From positions 1 to 64,000 of the forward strand of contig JAUNSK010000004.1 of assembly GCA_030539275.1 (NCBI GenBank): a stretch of 64,000 nucleotides of DNA, in the 5' to 3' direction. Made by a program: the position numbers and the translations under genes. The notes beneath the pieces were generated by a model. It did no database searches, had not been told where the DNA came from, and saw only the letters and a program-made list of their open reading frames with translations. Below are positions 26,786 to 36,000 of this stretch, piece by piece. Origin of the DNA: Oscillospiraceae bacterium. Its GTDB lineage: Bacteria > Bacillota > Clostridia > Oscillospirales > Ruminococcaceae. Within the stretch, counting starts at the first letter, position 1, and every line of letters begins with the position of its first letter.

Positions 26786-27841
26786 ATGAAATGTTATGCT
26801 ATGCTTGGAATAGGCAAAACCGGATGGATTGAAAAGGATAAACCACAGTGCGGTCCTCTGGATGCAATTGTAAAACCGATCGCTGTCTCCCCTTGCACCT
26901 CTGATATTCATACTGTCTGGGAAGGTGCTATCGGTGAAAGACACGATATGGTTTTAGGTCATGAGTCCGTCGGAGAAGTAGTAGAAGTCGGAAATCTTGT
27001 ACGAGATATAAAAGTCGGAGACAAGGTTCTCGTTCCTGCCATTACTCCTGACTGGAATGCTCTTGAATCACAGGGTGGTTTTTCAATGCATTCCGGTGGA
27101 ATGCTTTCAGGATGGAAGTTTTCGAACTTCAAAGACGGCGTATTTGCCGAATTCTATCATGTGAATGATGCAGACGGAAACCTGGCTGTTCTTCCTGAAG
27201 GGCTTGACCCGGCTTGTGCTGTAATGCTCAGTGATATGGTTCCTACAGGGCTGCACGGTGCAGAGCTTGCCGATATAAAGTTTGGTGATACTGTGTGTGT
27301 AATAGGAATAGGCCCTGTTGGTCTTATGTCTGTTGCAGGAGCAGCGATCAAAGGTGCTTCTCAGCTATATGCTGTTGGTTCGAGACCTAACTGTGTTCAG
27401 GCTGCCAGAGAATATGGTGCAACTGATATAATCAATTACAGAGAAGGCGACATTGTAGATCAGATCATGGATAAAACACATGGCAAGGGTGTTGATAAGG
27501 TTATAATTGCCGGAGGCGACAACGATACGTTTATTCAGGCTATTAAAATGATGAAACCAGGCGGAATAATAGGTAATGTAAATTATCTGGGCAGCGGAGA
27601 TTATGTCAAGATCCCAAGAGTTGAATGGGGCTGTGGTATGGGTCATAAAACCATTGCAGGCGGACTTATGCCGGGCGGACGTCTGAGAATGGAGAAACTT
27701 GCATCACTTCTTGTTACCGGAAGAATAGATGTCAGCAAACTTATCACACACAAATTCAACGGTTTTGAGCATATAGAAGAGGCTCTTCTTCTTATGAAGG
27801 ATAAACCGGCAGATCTAATAAAACCAGTAGTAGTAATGTAA
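26786..27841 (+). CDS. NADP-dependent secondary alcohol dehydrogenase (zinc type)
   Basis: A 351-residue medium-chain dehydrogenase, the same length as the Clostridium beijerinckii enzyme. The catalytic zinc ligands fall at the same numbers: C37, H59 and D150. The nucleotide-binding motif is GIGPVG (174-179), and the NADP phosphate contacts G198, S199, R200 and Y218 are all present. It should interconvert ketones such as acetone and secondary alcohols with NADPH in the cytoplasm. The start at 26786 follows AAGGAGAAATTCAAT. It stands alone with its own terminator, so it may serve as a redox outlet. The activity is inferred from these residues. Confidence 0.92.
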   Translation: MKCYAMLGIGKTGWIEKDKPQCGPLDAIVKPIAVSPCTSDIHTVWEGAIGERHDMVLGHESVGEVVEVGNLVRDIKVGDKVLVPAITPDWNALESQGGFSMHSGGMLSGWKFSNFKDGVFAEFYHVNDADGNLAVLPEGLDPACAVMLSDMVPTGLHGAELADIKFGDTVCVIGIGPVGLMSVAGAAIKGASQLYAVGSRPNCVQAAREYGATDIINYREGDIVDQIMDKTHGKGVDKVIIAGGDNDTFIQAIKMMKPGGIIGNVNYLGSGDYVKIPRVEWGCGMGHKTIAGGLMPGGRLRMEKLASLLVTGRIDVSKLITHKFNGFEHIEEALLLMKDKPADLIKPVVVM

Positions 27842-27854
27842 CCTGTAAACAATG

Positions 27855-27899
27855 ATGCCTGTCAGTCACTGTATTGTGATTTGACAGGCATATTTTTTG
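27855..27899 (+). terminator. Terminator after the alcohol dehydrogenase
   Basis: Stem ATGCCTGTCA and TGACAGGCAT with six T on the plus strand. Confidence 0.85.
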
Positions 27900-28310
27900 T
27901 CAGATGATTATTCCATTGCAGTGATCGATCTCATGCTGAATGATCTGTGCAGTAAAATCGGTAAAGTTTTTTACTCTTTCCCTGAAGTCTGTTGTATAGT
28001 ATGAAACCTTTATCGATTTGTATCGTTTTGCAGGACGTACTCCTGAAAGTGAAAGACATCCTTCTTTGGCTTCATACTCACCGCTGCATTTTATTATACG
28101 GGGATTCATCATAACAACGCACTCCCCTTGTGATTTAAAAACTATTATGTTCTTATTTACACCAATCATATTTGCTGCCATGCCGACACATTCATCTATA
28201 TGTGCCTCGAGAGTATCAATAAGATCCCTGGCTGTCTGAGTATCATCCTGTGTTGCTGGCATTGCTTTCTGAGACAGAAAAATAACATCCTTTATTATTG
28301 GCTTTACCAT
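27900..28310 (-). CDS. def: Peptide deformylase
   Basis: A 136-residue deformylase that removes the formyl group from new proteins. The three motifs are GMAANMIG (43-50, usually GxAAxQxG), EGCLS (83-87, metal Cys) and HEIDH (126-130, metal His pair and Glu). It is short, ending six residues after HEIDH, so the C-terminal helix is missing as in some small clostridial forms. The motif-1 Gln is replaced by Met. It may be a second, non-essential deformylase, since the gene is not next to fmt or priA. Confidence 0.88.
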   Translation of the reverse strand: MVKPIIKDVIFLSQKAMPATQDDTQTARDLIDTLEAHIDECVGMAANMIGVNKNIIVFKSQGECVVMMNPRIIKCSGEYEAKEGCLSLSGVRPAKRYKSIKVSYYTTDFRERVKNFTDFTAQIIQHEIDHCNGIII

Positions 28311-28355
28311 GACCGATCCCTTCCCGGTTTGCTCTAAATCAAACCGTTTAATAAA

Positions 28356-29099
28356 TTATTTACTGATAAATTTTCTTATAGTCTTTTTGTGGCGGCAAAG
28401 TCTTTCATTACACCGAACACATGAAAGATTTGCATTGCTTTTTTCTGAGAATCTCTCCGGATGCCTGTGATATATGATCTCCCACTGTATCAGAAGCGCA
28501 GCGCCAAGTCCGAAAAGGCCCCAGGTAAAAATATTCTTAATAAATACAAGAGGTGTAAACATCATTGCATAATCCCAGTTATATATTCGGCACGTCCCGC
28601 AGCATTTGTTTTTCATTATCCATTCCTGAAACGGACAATAAAACAGGATACATATTATATCACAAACAGAATAGAAAAGACTGATAAGTATAAGAACTGA
28701 TGCACTGATAATTTCGGTTAAGTAAAGACAGCCAAATACAGAATTAACTATGATCCATGAAACAGCGACTATCAGGTGTGATCTGTCATGGTGACCATTT
28801 TCTGAAGTATTCCTTTTTAACGGCTCATAATTACAGTTAAACTGCTTCTGATTTCCCATACTTTCAAGCCCTGACGGAAAAAATCTCATCACCATTTCTA
28901 CAGCAAAAATAATTCCGATAAGTACAAAGATGTGTTTGTGATTGAAGATATTTACCGTTACTCTTTTAGAAAAATCAGTATAATCCATTATGCAGACAGC
29001 TGCGAATACTATCAGCATTATTGACCGTTCTATCAGTTTTATATAGTGTATATGCGAAATTTCTGATAAAAGTGAATGCCATGTATTTTTATTTATCAT
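28356..29099 (-). CDS. Membrane protein with Cys-rich segments, unknown function
   Basis: A 247-residue protein with about five hydrophobic segments (near 30-45, 57-75, 108-125, 130-155, 178-200). Between them lies KCCGTCRIYNWD, and the tail has LSCVRCNERLCRHK, both possible metal sites facing the cytoplasm. The ATG at 29099 is preferred, behind AAGGAGACTTTG. I recall similar unnamed proteins in ruminococci but no function. It stands between the deformylase and SIMPL genes, all on the minus strand. Confidence 0.6.
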   Translation of the reverse strand: MINKNTWHSLLSEISHIHYIKLIERSIMLIVFAAVCIMDYTDFSKRVTVNIFNHKHIFVLIGIIFAVEMVMRFFPSGLESMGNQKQFNCNYEPLKRNTSENGHHDRSHLIVAVSWIIVNSVFGCLYLTEIISASVLILISLFYSVCDIICILFYCPFQEWIMKNKCCGTCRIYNWDYAMMFTPLVFIKNIFTWGLFGLGAALLIQWEIIYHRHPERFSEKSNANLSCVRCNERLCRHKKTIRKFISK

Positions 29100-29147
29100 C
29101 AAAGTCTCCTTGAAAAACAGTTATAAAAATATTGCTGTAATATTTTT

Positions 29148-29801
29148 TCAGTTAATAGTCCATACAAATGTTGCAGTATCACTCATATCTATATCATCAG
29201 GAACAATATCTATGCTTCTGGCTTCACAAGGCATCATGCACTTATTATTCATCTCATAGCTGGTCTTTGAATAAAAATCGATCTCCCCCCAGTTGTAATC
29301 TATAGTTATAAGTTCCCCGAGAACCACGCCGGACGCTTCACAGAGGATTTGTGCTTTTTGTCTTGCGTTTTCTGCCGCTCTTTTAAGCATCTGCGCCTGG
29401 GCTGCTTCCTTATCCCTGACACTGAATGATATTGAAAACTCCGGCTGCGCATCAGAATGTGCAAGTACTGATATTAGCTGTGACAAGCGATTCATATCAT
29501 AATCAAATTCGATCTTCAGACTGTGAGGACATCTGTATCCTTTGAAAACTCTTTTATAATTCCCGCTCTTGTCCTGGATACTTTCAAATTGAGGCATGAT
29601 ATCGAAGCTCTCTGTTTTGAGATCATCATGGCCGAAACCCGATTTTTGTATATTACTGCGAAGCTTTTCAAGCTTATTGTCAGCGATAGCCAGTGTGTTT
29701 TCATAGTCCTGACTTTGTGCTTCAAGATTAATACTGATAATAATCAGATCCGGTCTTGCACTCACCTTTCCGGCTCCCTTAACTGTTATTGTCTTGTCCA
29801 T
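29148..29801 (-). CDS. SIMPL (DUF541) domain protein
   Basis: A 217-residue protein with the SIMPL start ITVKGAGKVSARPDLIIISINLEA, the central SFDIMPQFE and the late AAENARQKAQILCEASGVVLGELI helix. There is no signal peptide or lipobox, unlike many Gram-negative members, so it is probably cytoplasmic. Family function is unclear (kinase-signalling partner in mammals, oxidative stress in bacteria). AAGGAGGATAAAT precedes the ATG. Confidence 0.85.
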   Translation of the reverse strand: MDKTITVKGAGKVSARPDLIIISINLEAQSQDYENTLAIADNKLEKLRSNIQKSGFGHDDLKTESFDIMPQFESIQDKSGNYKRVFKGYRCPHSLKIEFDYDMNRLSQLISVLAHSDAQPEFSISFSVRDKEAAQAQMLKRAAENARQKAQILCEASGVVLGELITIDYNWGEIDFYSKTSYEMNNKCMMPCEARSIDIVPDDIDMSDTATFVWTIN

Positions 29802-30272
29802 ATTTATCCTCCTTTAATAAAATCATTGATTAAATTTGTGTAAAAGAATACTTTTTCTGTTCATATTTCATTTCATCTTTAGTATATTGCATAATAAATA
29901 TGTAATTTAAATGTATTATATCATTTTTAATATAATAAGTCAATCAGCTGTCAGTTTTACAGTTAAAAAATATGTATGTCTATAAAGAACATTCCGGATA
30001 TTATCGTGCACTAATTTTTTTATTATGCATAAAATAAAAATAGATTAAAAACTTAATCCATATTTAAAAAAAACAGTATCCTCTGCACCAAATATAACAT
30101 AAAAAGAATTATAAATTAAAATAACCTGCATTACTTATATGAACGGCTGATTTATATACTCATATACTCATAAAGATGTTTCTTTACGTCTTTTACTATC
30201 AAACAGACAAATCTATTCATATACTATACTACAGGTTATAACAATACAACCTGAGAAAGGAGATAAGAACTT
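29802..30272. other. AT-rich intergenic region, no gene seen
   Basis: This region lies between the divergent SIMPL and DUF11 genes. I find no open frame with a ribosome site and no clear hairpin; it should hold the two promoters. Confidence 0.6.
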
Positions 30273-31133
30273 ATGGCACAGTTTTCAAACCAGGCTTCAC
30301 TGACATACAATGGCGTGACGACCACTTCAAATACTATAACAGGCGAAATCACGGAGGTTCTGAAAATATTTAAAGATGCAGCCGCTCAACAGTATCAATA
30401 CGGTGACACGATCTATTATGAAATTAACCTGCAGAATCAGGGTACATCTGATTACAGTAATCTGACTATTACAGACGACCTCGGCGTTTATACATCAGGA
30501 ACTGATACATTTATACCTCTAACTTTTGTCCCGAATTCAGCAATCTTCTTTTCTGATGGAATAATACAGCAGCCTCCGACGACACAGATTGCGGATGGAA
30601 AGCTTGTAATCAGTGGTCTGAGTGTAAAAGCAAACAAGAGCTCTCATGTTTTATACAGTGTTACTGTAAACTCATTTGCACCTCTGAGCACAGGTTCAAT
30701 TATTGAAAATACTGCAACAATCAGCGGAGGAACACTTGCAAGCCCTATCTCAGCAACTGAAATAGTTACTGTAAATACGCAGCCAAATCTCACAATATTT
30801 AAAGATGTATATCCAAAGACTATAGTTGATAATGGTCAGATCACCTACACATTTACTATTCAGAATACTGGTGATGAAGCAACAGCTGCCGCTCTGATTT
30901 CTGTATCAGATATCTTCACACCAGCAATTGAAAACATCAGCGTTTCACTTGATGGCGTTACATGGCCTGCAACCGACAATTACACTTATAGCATAACAGA
31001 CGGCAAGGGCGTATTTGTAACAGAACCTGGCAAAATAACAGTTCCGGCAGCCGACATTACACAGAATCCTGTAACCGGCGAATGGACTATTAATCCAGGC
31101 ATAAGAACTCTGACTGTAACCGGAACAGTATAG
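30273..31133 (+). CDS. DUF11-like surface repeat protein A
   Basis: A 286-residue beta-rich protein starting MAQFSNQASLTYNGVTTTSNT. It holds two immunoglobulin-like units (about 30-165 and 170-286), each with the DUF11 pattern: YGDTIYYEINLQNQG plus LTITDDLG, then NGQITYTFTIQNTGDE plus SVSDIF. Lys/Asn and Asp/Glu positions typical of self-formed isopeptide domains are plausible. There is no signal peptide or sortase motif, so export is by an unknown route or the protein is intracellular. AAAGGAG precedes the ATG. A paralog of nearly the same length follows. Confidence 0.75.
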   Translation: MAQFSNQASLTYNGVTTTSNTITGEITEVLKIFKDAAAQQYQYGDTIYYEINLQNQGTSDYSNLTITDDLGVYTSGTDTFIPLTFVPNSAIFFSDGIIQQPPTTQIADGKLVISGLSVKANKSSHVLYSVTVNSFAPLSTGSIIENTATISGGTLASPISATEIVTVNTQPNLTIFKDVYPKTIVDNGQITYTFTIQNTGDEATAAALISVSDIFTPAIENISVSLDGVTWPATDNYTYSITDGKGVFVTEPGKITVPAADITQNPVTGEWTINPGIRTLTVTGTV

Positions 31134-31169
31134 AGACGGCACACAGCGTTATAATCAGGACATAAAAAA

Positions 31170-31215
31170 GGCTTCACAGCAGTATTTATTCAACGCTGTG
31201 GAGTCTGTTTTTTTG
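31170..31215 (+). terminator. Terminator between the two DUF11 genes
   Basis: Stem CTTCACAGC and GCTGTGGAG with a TGTTTTTTT tail. Confidence 0.8.
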
Positions 31216-31318
31216 TATCTGCAAAAAAATCTGCCGGCAATTATTACTTTCATAACGGATTTAAGTCACAATACTGCTCAGATCCTGCTATACTGACAAT
31301 ATGAAAGGAGGCAGATAC

Positions 31319-32173
31319 ATGGCACAATTTGTTACACCAAAAGCTGTCCTGACATACGATAGCTCAACAGTTTATTCAAACGAAGAGTTATTCAGTATTT
31401 CTGAAACTCTAAGTTTGGATGTATATACACAAGTCACAAAGTATAAGACCGGTGATATGATCACATATATTATATTTATTAAAAATTCAGATCCGACAAC
31501 TGATATATATGATCTGCGGGTTTCAAGCAATATGGGAGCTTATTCTTTTTCAGACACTACTCTGAAACCGCTCGTCTGGGACAATAAAAAAATACGCATA
31601 TATACTTCTTATGGAAGATATCATATTTTCGATGTGCGCGAAAATCCCTTTACTATATCCCCACTGAATTTACTGGCTGACAGTACTATGAAAATACTAT
31701 ACCACACTTTTGTAAATCATTATGCACCACTGGCACCAGACGCACAAATAGAGAACATCTTTACGCTCAGCGACAAAGACAACAATGTTCTTGATACTGA
31801 GAGTAATATTATCACCTGCGACACCAGCACAAATCTGAAGATTTATCAGAACATGGATGATTATACAATTCTCCCTGAAAAGCAGATGAAGTTTTATTTC
31901 ACTATAGTAAATTCAGGTGCAGCTGCAGACAGAAATGCCAATGTAGTATTTAAAGACTATTTCCCGCCTGATTTCAATATTATTTATGTTAAGTTCAACA
32001 ATACAGACTGGAGCAACTATTATCATTACCATTATAATAAATCAAGCGGCTTCTTTATTACCGCCGACAGTCAGATAACTGTTGACGCAGCTGAGTACAA
32101 ACAGGACCCTGACACCGGAATATGGACCATTGCACCCCAAAAATCTACTTTAGAGATCTGCGGATACTTATGA
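31319..32173 (+). CDS. DUF11-like surface repeat protein B
   Basis: A 284-residue paralog of the preceding gene with the same MAQF start, the same two-unit layout and aligned ends (TVDAAEYKQDPDTGIWTIAP against TVPAADITQNPVTGEWTINP). Sequence is well diverged, and aromatic residues have replaced many Thr/Ser. ATG at 31319 is behind AAAGGAGGCAGATAC. It has its own terminator before and after, so the two copies are separately expressed. No signal peptide is seen. Confidence 0.7.
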   Translation: MAQFVTPKAVLTYDSSTVYSNEELFSISETLSLDVYTQVTKYKTGDMITYIIFIKNSDPTTDIYDLRVSSNMGAYSFSDTTLKPLVWDNKKIRIYTSYGRYHIFDVRENPFTISPLNLLADSTMKILYHTFVNHYAPLAPDAQIENIFTLSDKDNNVLDTESNIITCDTSTNLKIYQNMDDYTILPEKQMKFYFTIVNSGAAADRNANVVFKDYFPPDFNIIYVKFNNTDWSNYYHYHYNKSSGFFITADSQITVDAAEYKQDPDTGIWTIAPQKSTLEICGYL

Positions 32174-32258
32174 TTTCAAAACTTTACATCTCTTTAGAAT
32201 AATTAAACGAAGCTATGATTATCCGGTTATTGATTTTAAGAGTATATTTTATTTATTA

Positions 32259-32290
32259 AGCCGCTCAGATATTTTACTGAGCGGTCTTTA
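32259..32290 (+). terminator. Terminator after DUF11 protein B
   Basis: Stem CCGCTCAG and CTGAGCGG, then TCTTTATT. It also lies just beyond the stop of the convergent 58-residue gene. Confidence 0.75.
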
Positions 32291-32294
32291 TTGA

Positions 32295-32471
32295 TTATTT
32301 GTGATTTTTTTCATACTGTGTTCCGAAGTAAAACGCTATTACTGAAGTAAAAACTGTAAGGAACTGTTCTGCCGATATTTTGTTACGTATTGCAAGATAT
32401 GAAAATACCAGAGTCAGAATTATTGTTACAATGGACTTTACATTTATCAGTGCTGCAAACTTTCTTTTCAT
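32295..32471 (-). CDS. 58-residue single-span membrane peptide (holin-like)
   Basis: A small gene with a strong ribosome site (ATGGAGGTAACAG before ATG). The peptide starts MKRKFAALINVKSIVTIILT, has a hydrophobic stretch at about 14-28, a polar turn NKISAEQ, a second hydrophobic stretch FLTVFTSVIAFYFGTQ and a charged tail. I recall similar small proteins in Firmicute phages and chromosomes, sometimes called holin-like. No lysin or phage gene is beside it, so the name is tentative. Confidence 0.65.
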   Translation of the reverse strand: MKRKFAALINVKSIVTIILTLVFSYLAIRNKISAEQFLTVFTSVIAFYFGTQYEKNHK

Positions 32472-32611
32472 CTGTTACCTCCATATAATCAGTCTGAAAG
32501 GTGTATTTCAGGAAACCGGAAGTTTTCAGAGTCTGTCCATATTAAATTGTTATTATAGTTGTTATATTACATTATATTAAATATCTTTTCGGACGTGCAT
32601 ACAATTGGACA

Positions 32612-32668
32612 AAAAAACAGATAACGGCAAGGTATTTTAATTAAATACCTTGCCGTTATCTACACTGT
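32612..32668. terminator. Bidirectional terminator, near-perfect palindrome
   Basis: Eighteen-base arms (GATAACGGCAAGGTATTT and its complement) around a short loop, A-run before and T-run after, so it works on both strands. It ends the 94-residue gene to the right. Confidence 0.85.
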
Positions 32669-32702
32669 TTTTATTATAATAATATATAGCTTAAGCACAT
32701 TA

Positions 32703-32987
32703 TCAGTAATCACTGTTCTGGATCTGGTCATATGCCTGATCTTTCATTCTGCCTTCCAGCTCTTCAGAATACTTATCTTTGGCTTTGAGCACCAACTGAT
32801 CTGCCTGCTTGCAGTTATAAGCAGAAGGATCTGAACCTATTGCTTTTTCAATTGATTCAAGACGTGCATGGAATTCAGCAGCTTTTGTTGCAACATCAGA
32901 TAATTCCTTTACAAAACTGCCTTCTTCTTTTAATAATTTTGACAGATCATGAGTAAGCTCAACTGAACCGTTATTCTTATTAAACAT
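32703..32987 (-). CDS. 94-residue acidic helical protein, unknown
   Basis: A soluble, mostly helical protein (MFNKNNGSVELTHDLSKLLK onward) with one Cys. I start it at 32987 because AAAGGATGATTGTT gives proper spacing; an ATG nine bases earlier would sit on the ribosome site. A promoter lies at 33033-33060 and a strong terminator follows. No family recognised. Possible coiled-coil pairing in the central region. Confidence 0.6.
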   Translation of the reverse strand: MFNKNNGSVELTHDLSKLLKEEGSFVKELSDVATKAAEFHARLESIEKAIGSDPSAYNCKQADQLVLKAKDKYSEELEGRMKDQAYDQIQNSDY

Positions 32988-33032
32988 AACAATCATCCTT
33001 TCTGTTTTATTAGTATGTGAATCAAAAAGATT

Positions 33033-33060
33033 ATTATACTATCAGGGTGATTTTACGCAA
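33033..33060 (-). promoter_or_regulatory. Promoter of the 94-residue protein gene
   Basis: Minus-strand TTGCGT and TATAAT, 16-base spacer, 45 bases before the start. Confidence 0.55.
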
Positions 33061-33091
33061 AATTACTGATAAAAAATATTTTTGAAATCTG

Positions 33092-36000
33092 TCAGGTCCA
33101 TATGCTTTTTACTATAAGATCAGTTATATCAAATTTTTTATTAAAACAGACATATCCTATCAATTCTTCCTGAAAAGCATGATAATTTTGTCCCAGGTCA
33201 TATTCAAAGGTGAAACAGCCGTATTTCTCACTCTTTCTGAAATATATGTCCTGTCTTCTCATATCTCCACACCAGTCATATTCTTTGCAGTAATCACTAA
33301 AATGTTCATCAATATAATCACATGCCTTTTCTTCCAGATCATCTGTATTTTGCTTGAATGCTGTTACAAATTCCTTATCAAAGTTCTGGAATACTTCTTT
33401 TTCTGTATACCCTTCAAAACGAATATAAAGATCCTGATCATTATTATTTTTTAATTTTATACAGACGTATTGCTGTTTATTAATATATTTTTCTGCTTCC
33501 CATAAAGTAATAAGAGCTTGTCTGTCTTCTTCATTCAGTACTCCAATATCAGATGCCGGAGTCCCGTTTATGGTATAATCATCCGGACATTCTTCGAATG
33601 AAGAATCGTCTATATCTGTAAGACTCTCAGGTATTATAAGCGTTTTAAGACCTGAACATCCGTAAAACGCCTTTTCACCTATGCTCTGACATCCTTCTGC
33701 AATCGTAACAGTTTCAAGGCCTTCACACTTATAAAATACACATCTATTGATTTTTTTTACACTTCCGGGTATATTTACAGCTGAGAGGTTTTTACAGGAA
33801 TAAAATGCACTATCGCCGATATCTGTGCAGCTGTCAGGAATACCAGCATACGTTAATTCATTGCACCCGTTAAATGCATAGCTGCCGATACTGGTAAAGC
33901 CATCAGGCAACTTGATGGATGTAACGGATGAGTTACTGAATGATTCTTTGCCGATATCTATTAAACTATCTGAAAGCTTAATGTTTTTAATTCCGCTTGC
34001 GAAGAATGCCCCATAGGGGATACTTGTTACGTGATCCGGAATAATTAATGAACTAAGACTTTTACAATGGCGAAATGATTCCACTCCGATACTGCAAAGA
34101 GTATCAGGAAGAGACACACTGACAAGACTTGTGCATTCATAAAATGTATAATCATTTATTCTTTCAACGCCATCAGGAATTATTACTTTTTTAATATATG
34201 AACAGTTTTTAAATGCACCTTTCTCAATTTCTCTTACGGTCGGAGGAATTATTACATCATTTTGGTTTTCACAGGGACAGAAGATAAGTTTTGTTTTATC
34301 TTTGTTATACAGAACCCCATCAACGCTGCAGTAGTTCATATTCTCGTCACTTACATTAACACTCTCAAGTTCATGACATGCCTCAAACGCATCTGCTGCA
34401 ATATTCTTTACACTTGCGGGAATACTTACTGATTTAAGACTACGGCATGACCAGAATGCATTACCGGCTATACTTAATACGCCGTCAGAAATGGTTATAC
34501 TCTGAAGACTTTGACACCATCCAAAAGCATTTGCTTCAATACACTTCACAGTATCTGGGATAAAAACTGATGCAAGTTTTTCACACCTATAGAATGCATA
34601 TGCACTTATTATGCATACTCCATGAGATATTTTTACTTCCTTAAGTTCTCTGAAGTTCAGAAATGCTCCTTTTTCTATAATACTTACACTTTCAGGTATA
34701 CAGATGGAACTCTTTTTCTGATCTATGCAGCTCACAAGCATGGATTTATTTTTACTGAAAAGAAATCCATCTTCAAAGCAAAAGTTAGTATTGTCAGGAT
34801 GGATCTTTATTTCAGTAAGATTACTGCAGCCTGAAAATGCATCTCCTTCTATATAACTTGTGTTCTTAGGTATATTAATGCACCTGAGCGATTCACAATT
34901 TTCAAATGCATAACCTTCTATCCTGATTATGCTGTCCGGAAGAGTTACCGTTTCAAGACTTTTACAACCGGAAAACATTGAGTTGCTTAAGTACTTTAAT
35001 CCGTTTTTAATAATAAGATCTTCAAGCTGTGTACAATCTGAGAATGCGTCTTTCCCGATGTTTTTAAGACTTCCCGGAATGGTAATATCATAAAGAGATT
35101 CACACCATTTAAATGCTTCATCTCCAATACTGATTAAACCCTCAGACAATGTTACAGTCTCAAGGCCACTGCTCTCTTTAAATGCTTCTTTACCGACTTC
35201 AGTCACTACAGATGGAATTATAACACTTGACAGACGAGAATTTTTAAAAGCTCCATTTTCTATTGATGTTACAGGAATTCCATTAACATTCGGACAAATG
35301 TCCAGGTCAGATGCTTCATAACTGCATTCTATGATGGATGCCTTTGAGCCTCTGATGCGGTATTTGTACTCATTATTGTTATTACCTTTCCATCCGGTCT
35401 CATTTTCTTCATCTTCCTGCATCTTCTGACTCTTCTGAGTATTATTAATGTTTCTGCTATTATTTTTATATTCAGTAAATACAGCACGTATTTCTTCGTT
35501 ATCAAAAATATATGTATACCCGATAAATGTGTCAATATTGTTCCTGGTAATAATATAATCTGATGAAATCAGCTTACGTGCGCTTTCCTGATCATTATTT
35601 TTAACAATATCCATTACTATATCATTTATACTATTGTTTACATAAAATTCTGCGCATCTTATATCTGAACAAAGCATATGGAGCACAAGATCAGTTTTTA
35701 AGCTGCCGATATCCTTAAAATAATATTTTTCTATAAACAGCTCAAATATTTCTGACATATCTGTTTTTTCATCAATATCGATACTATATGTAAATCCGTT
35801 TTTTCTGAGTTTATAATAAATTTTTCTGATGCCCGAAGTATTTTTGAGAGCATATTTTCCAACATATGAAATACTGTCAGGCAGTGTTAAACTTGTCATA
35901 TTCCTTGAATTATAAAACGCCATATCAGCAATTTTTCTGATCCCGTCAGGAATTACGACATCACCTGTACAGCTATCACCGTTTATAACGATAGAATTAA

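Noticed and set aside
32295-32471. Prophage region
   Set aside because: One holin-like peptide without integrase, capsid, terminase or lysin genes is not enough.
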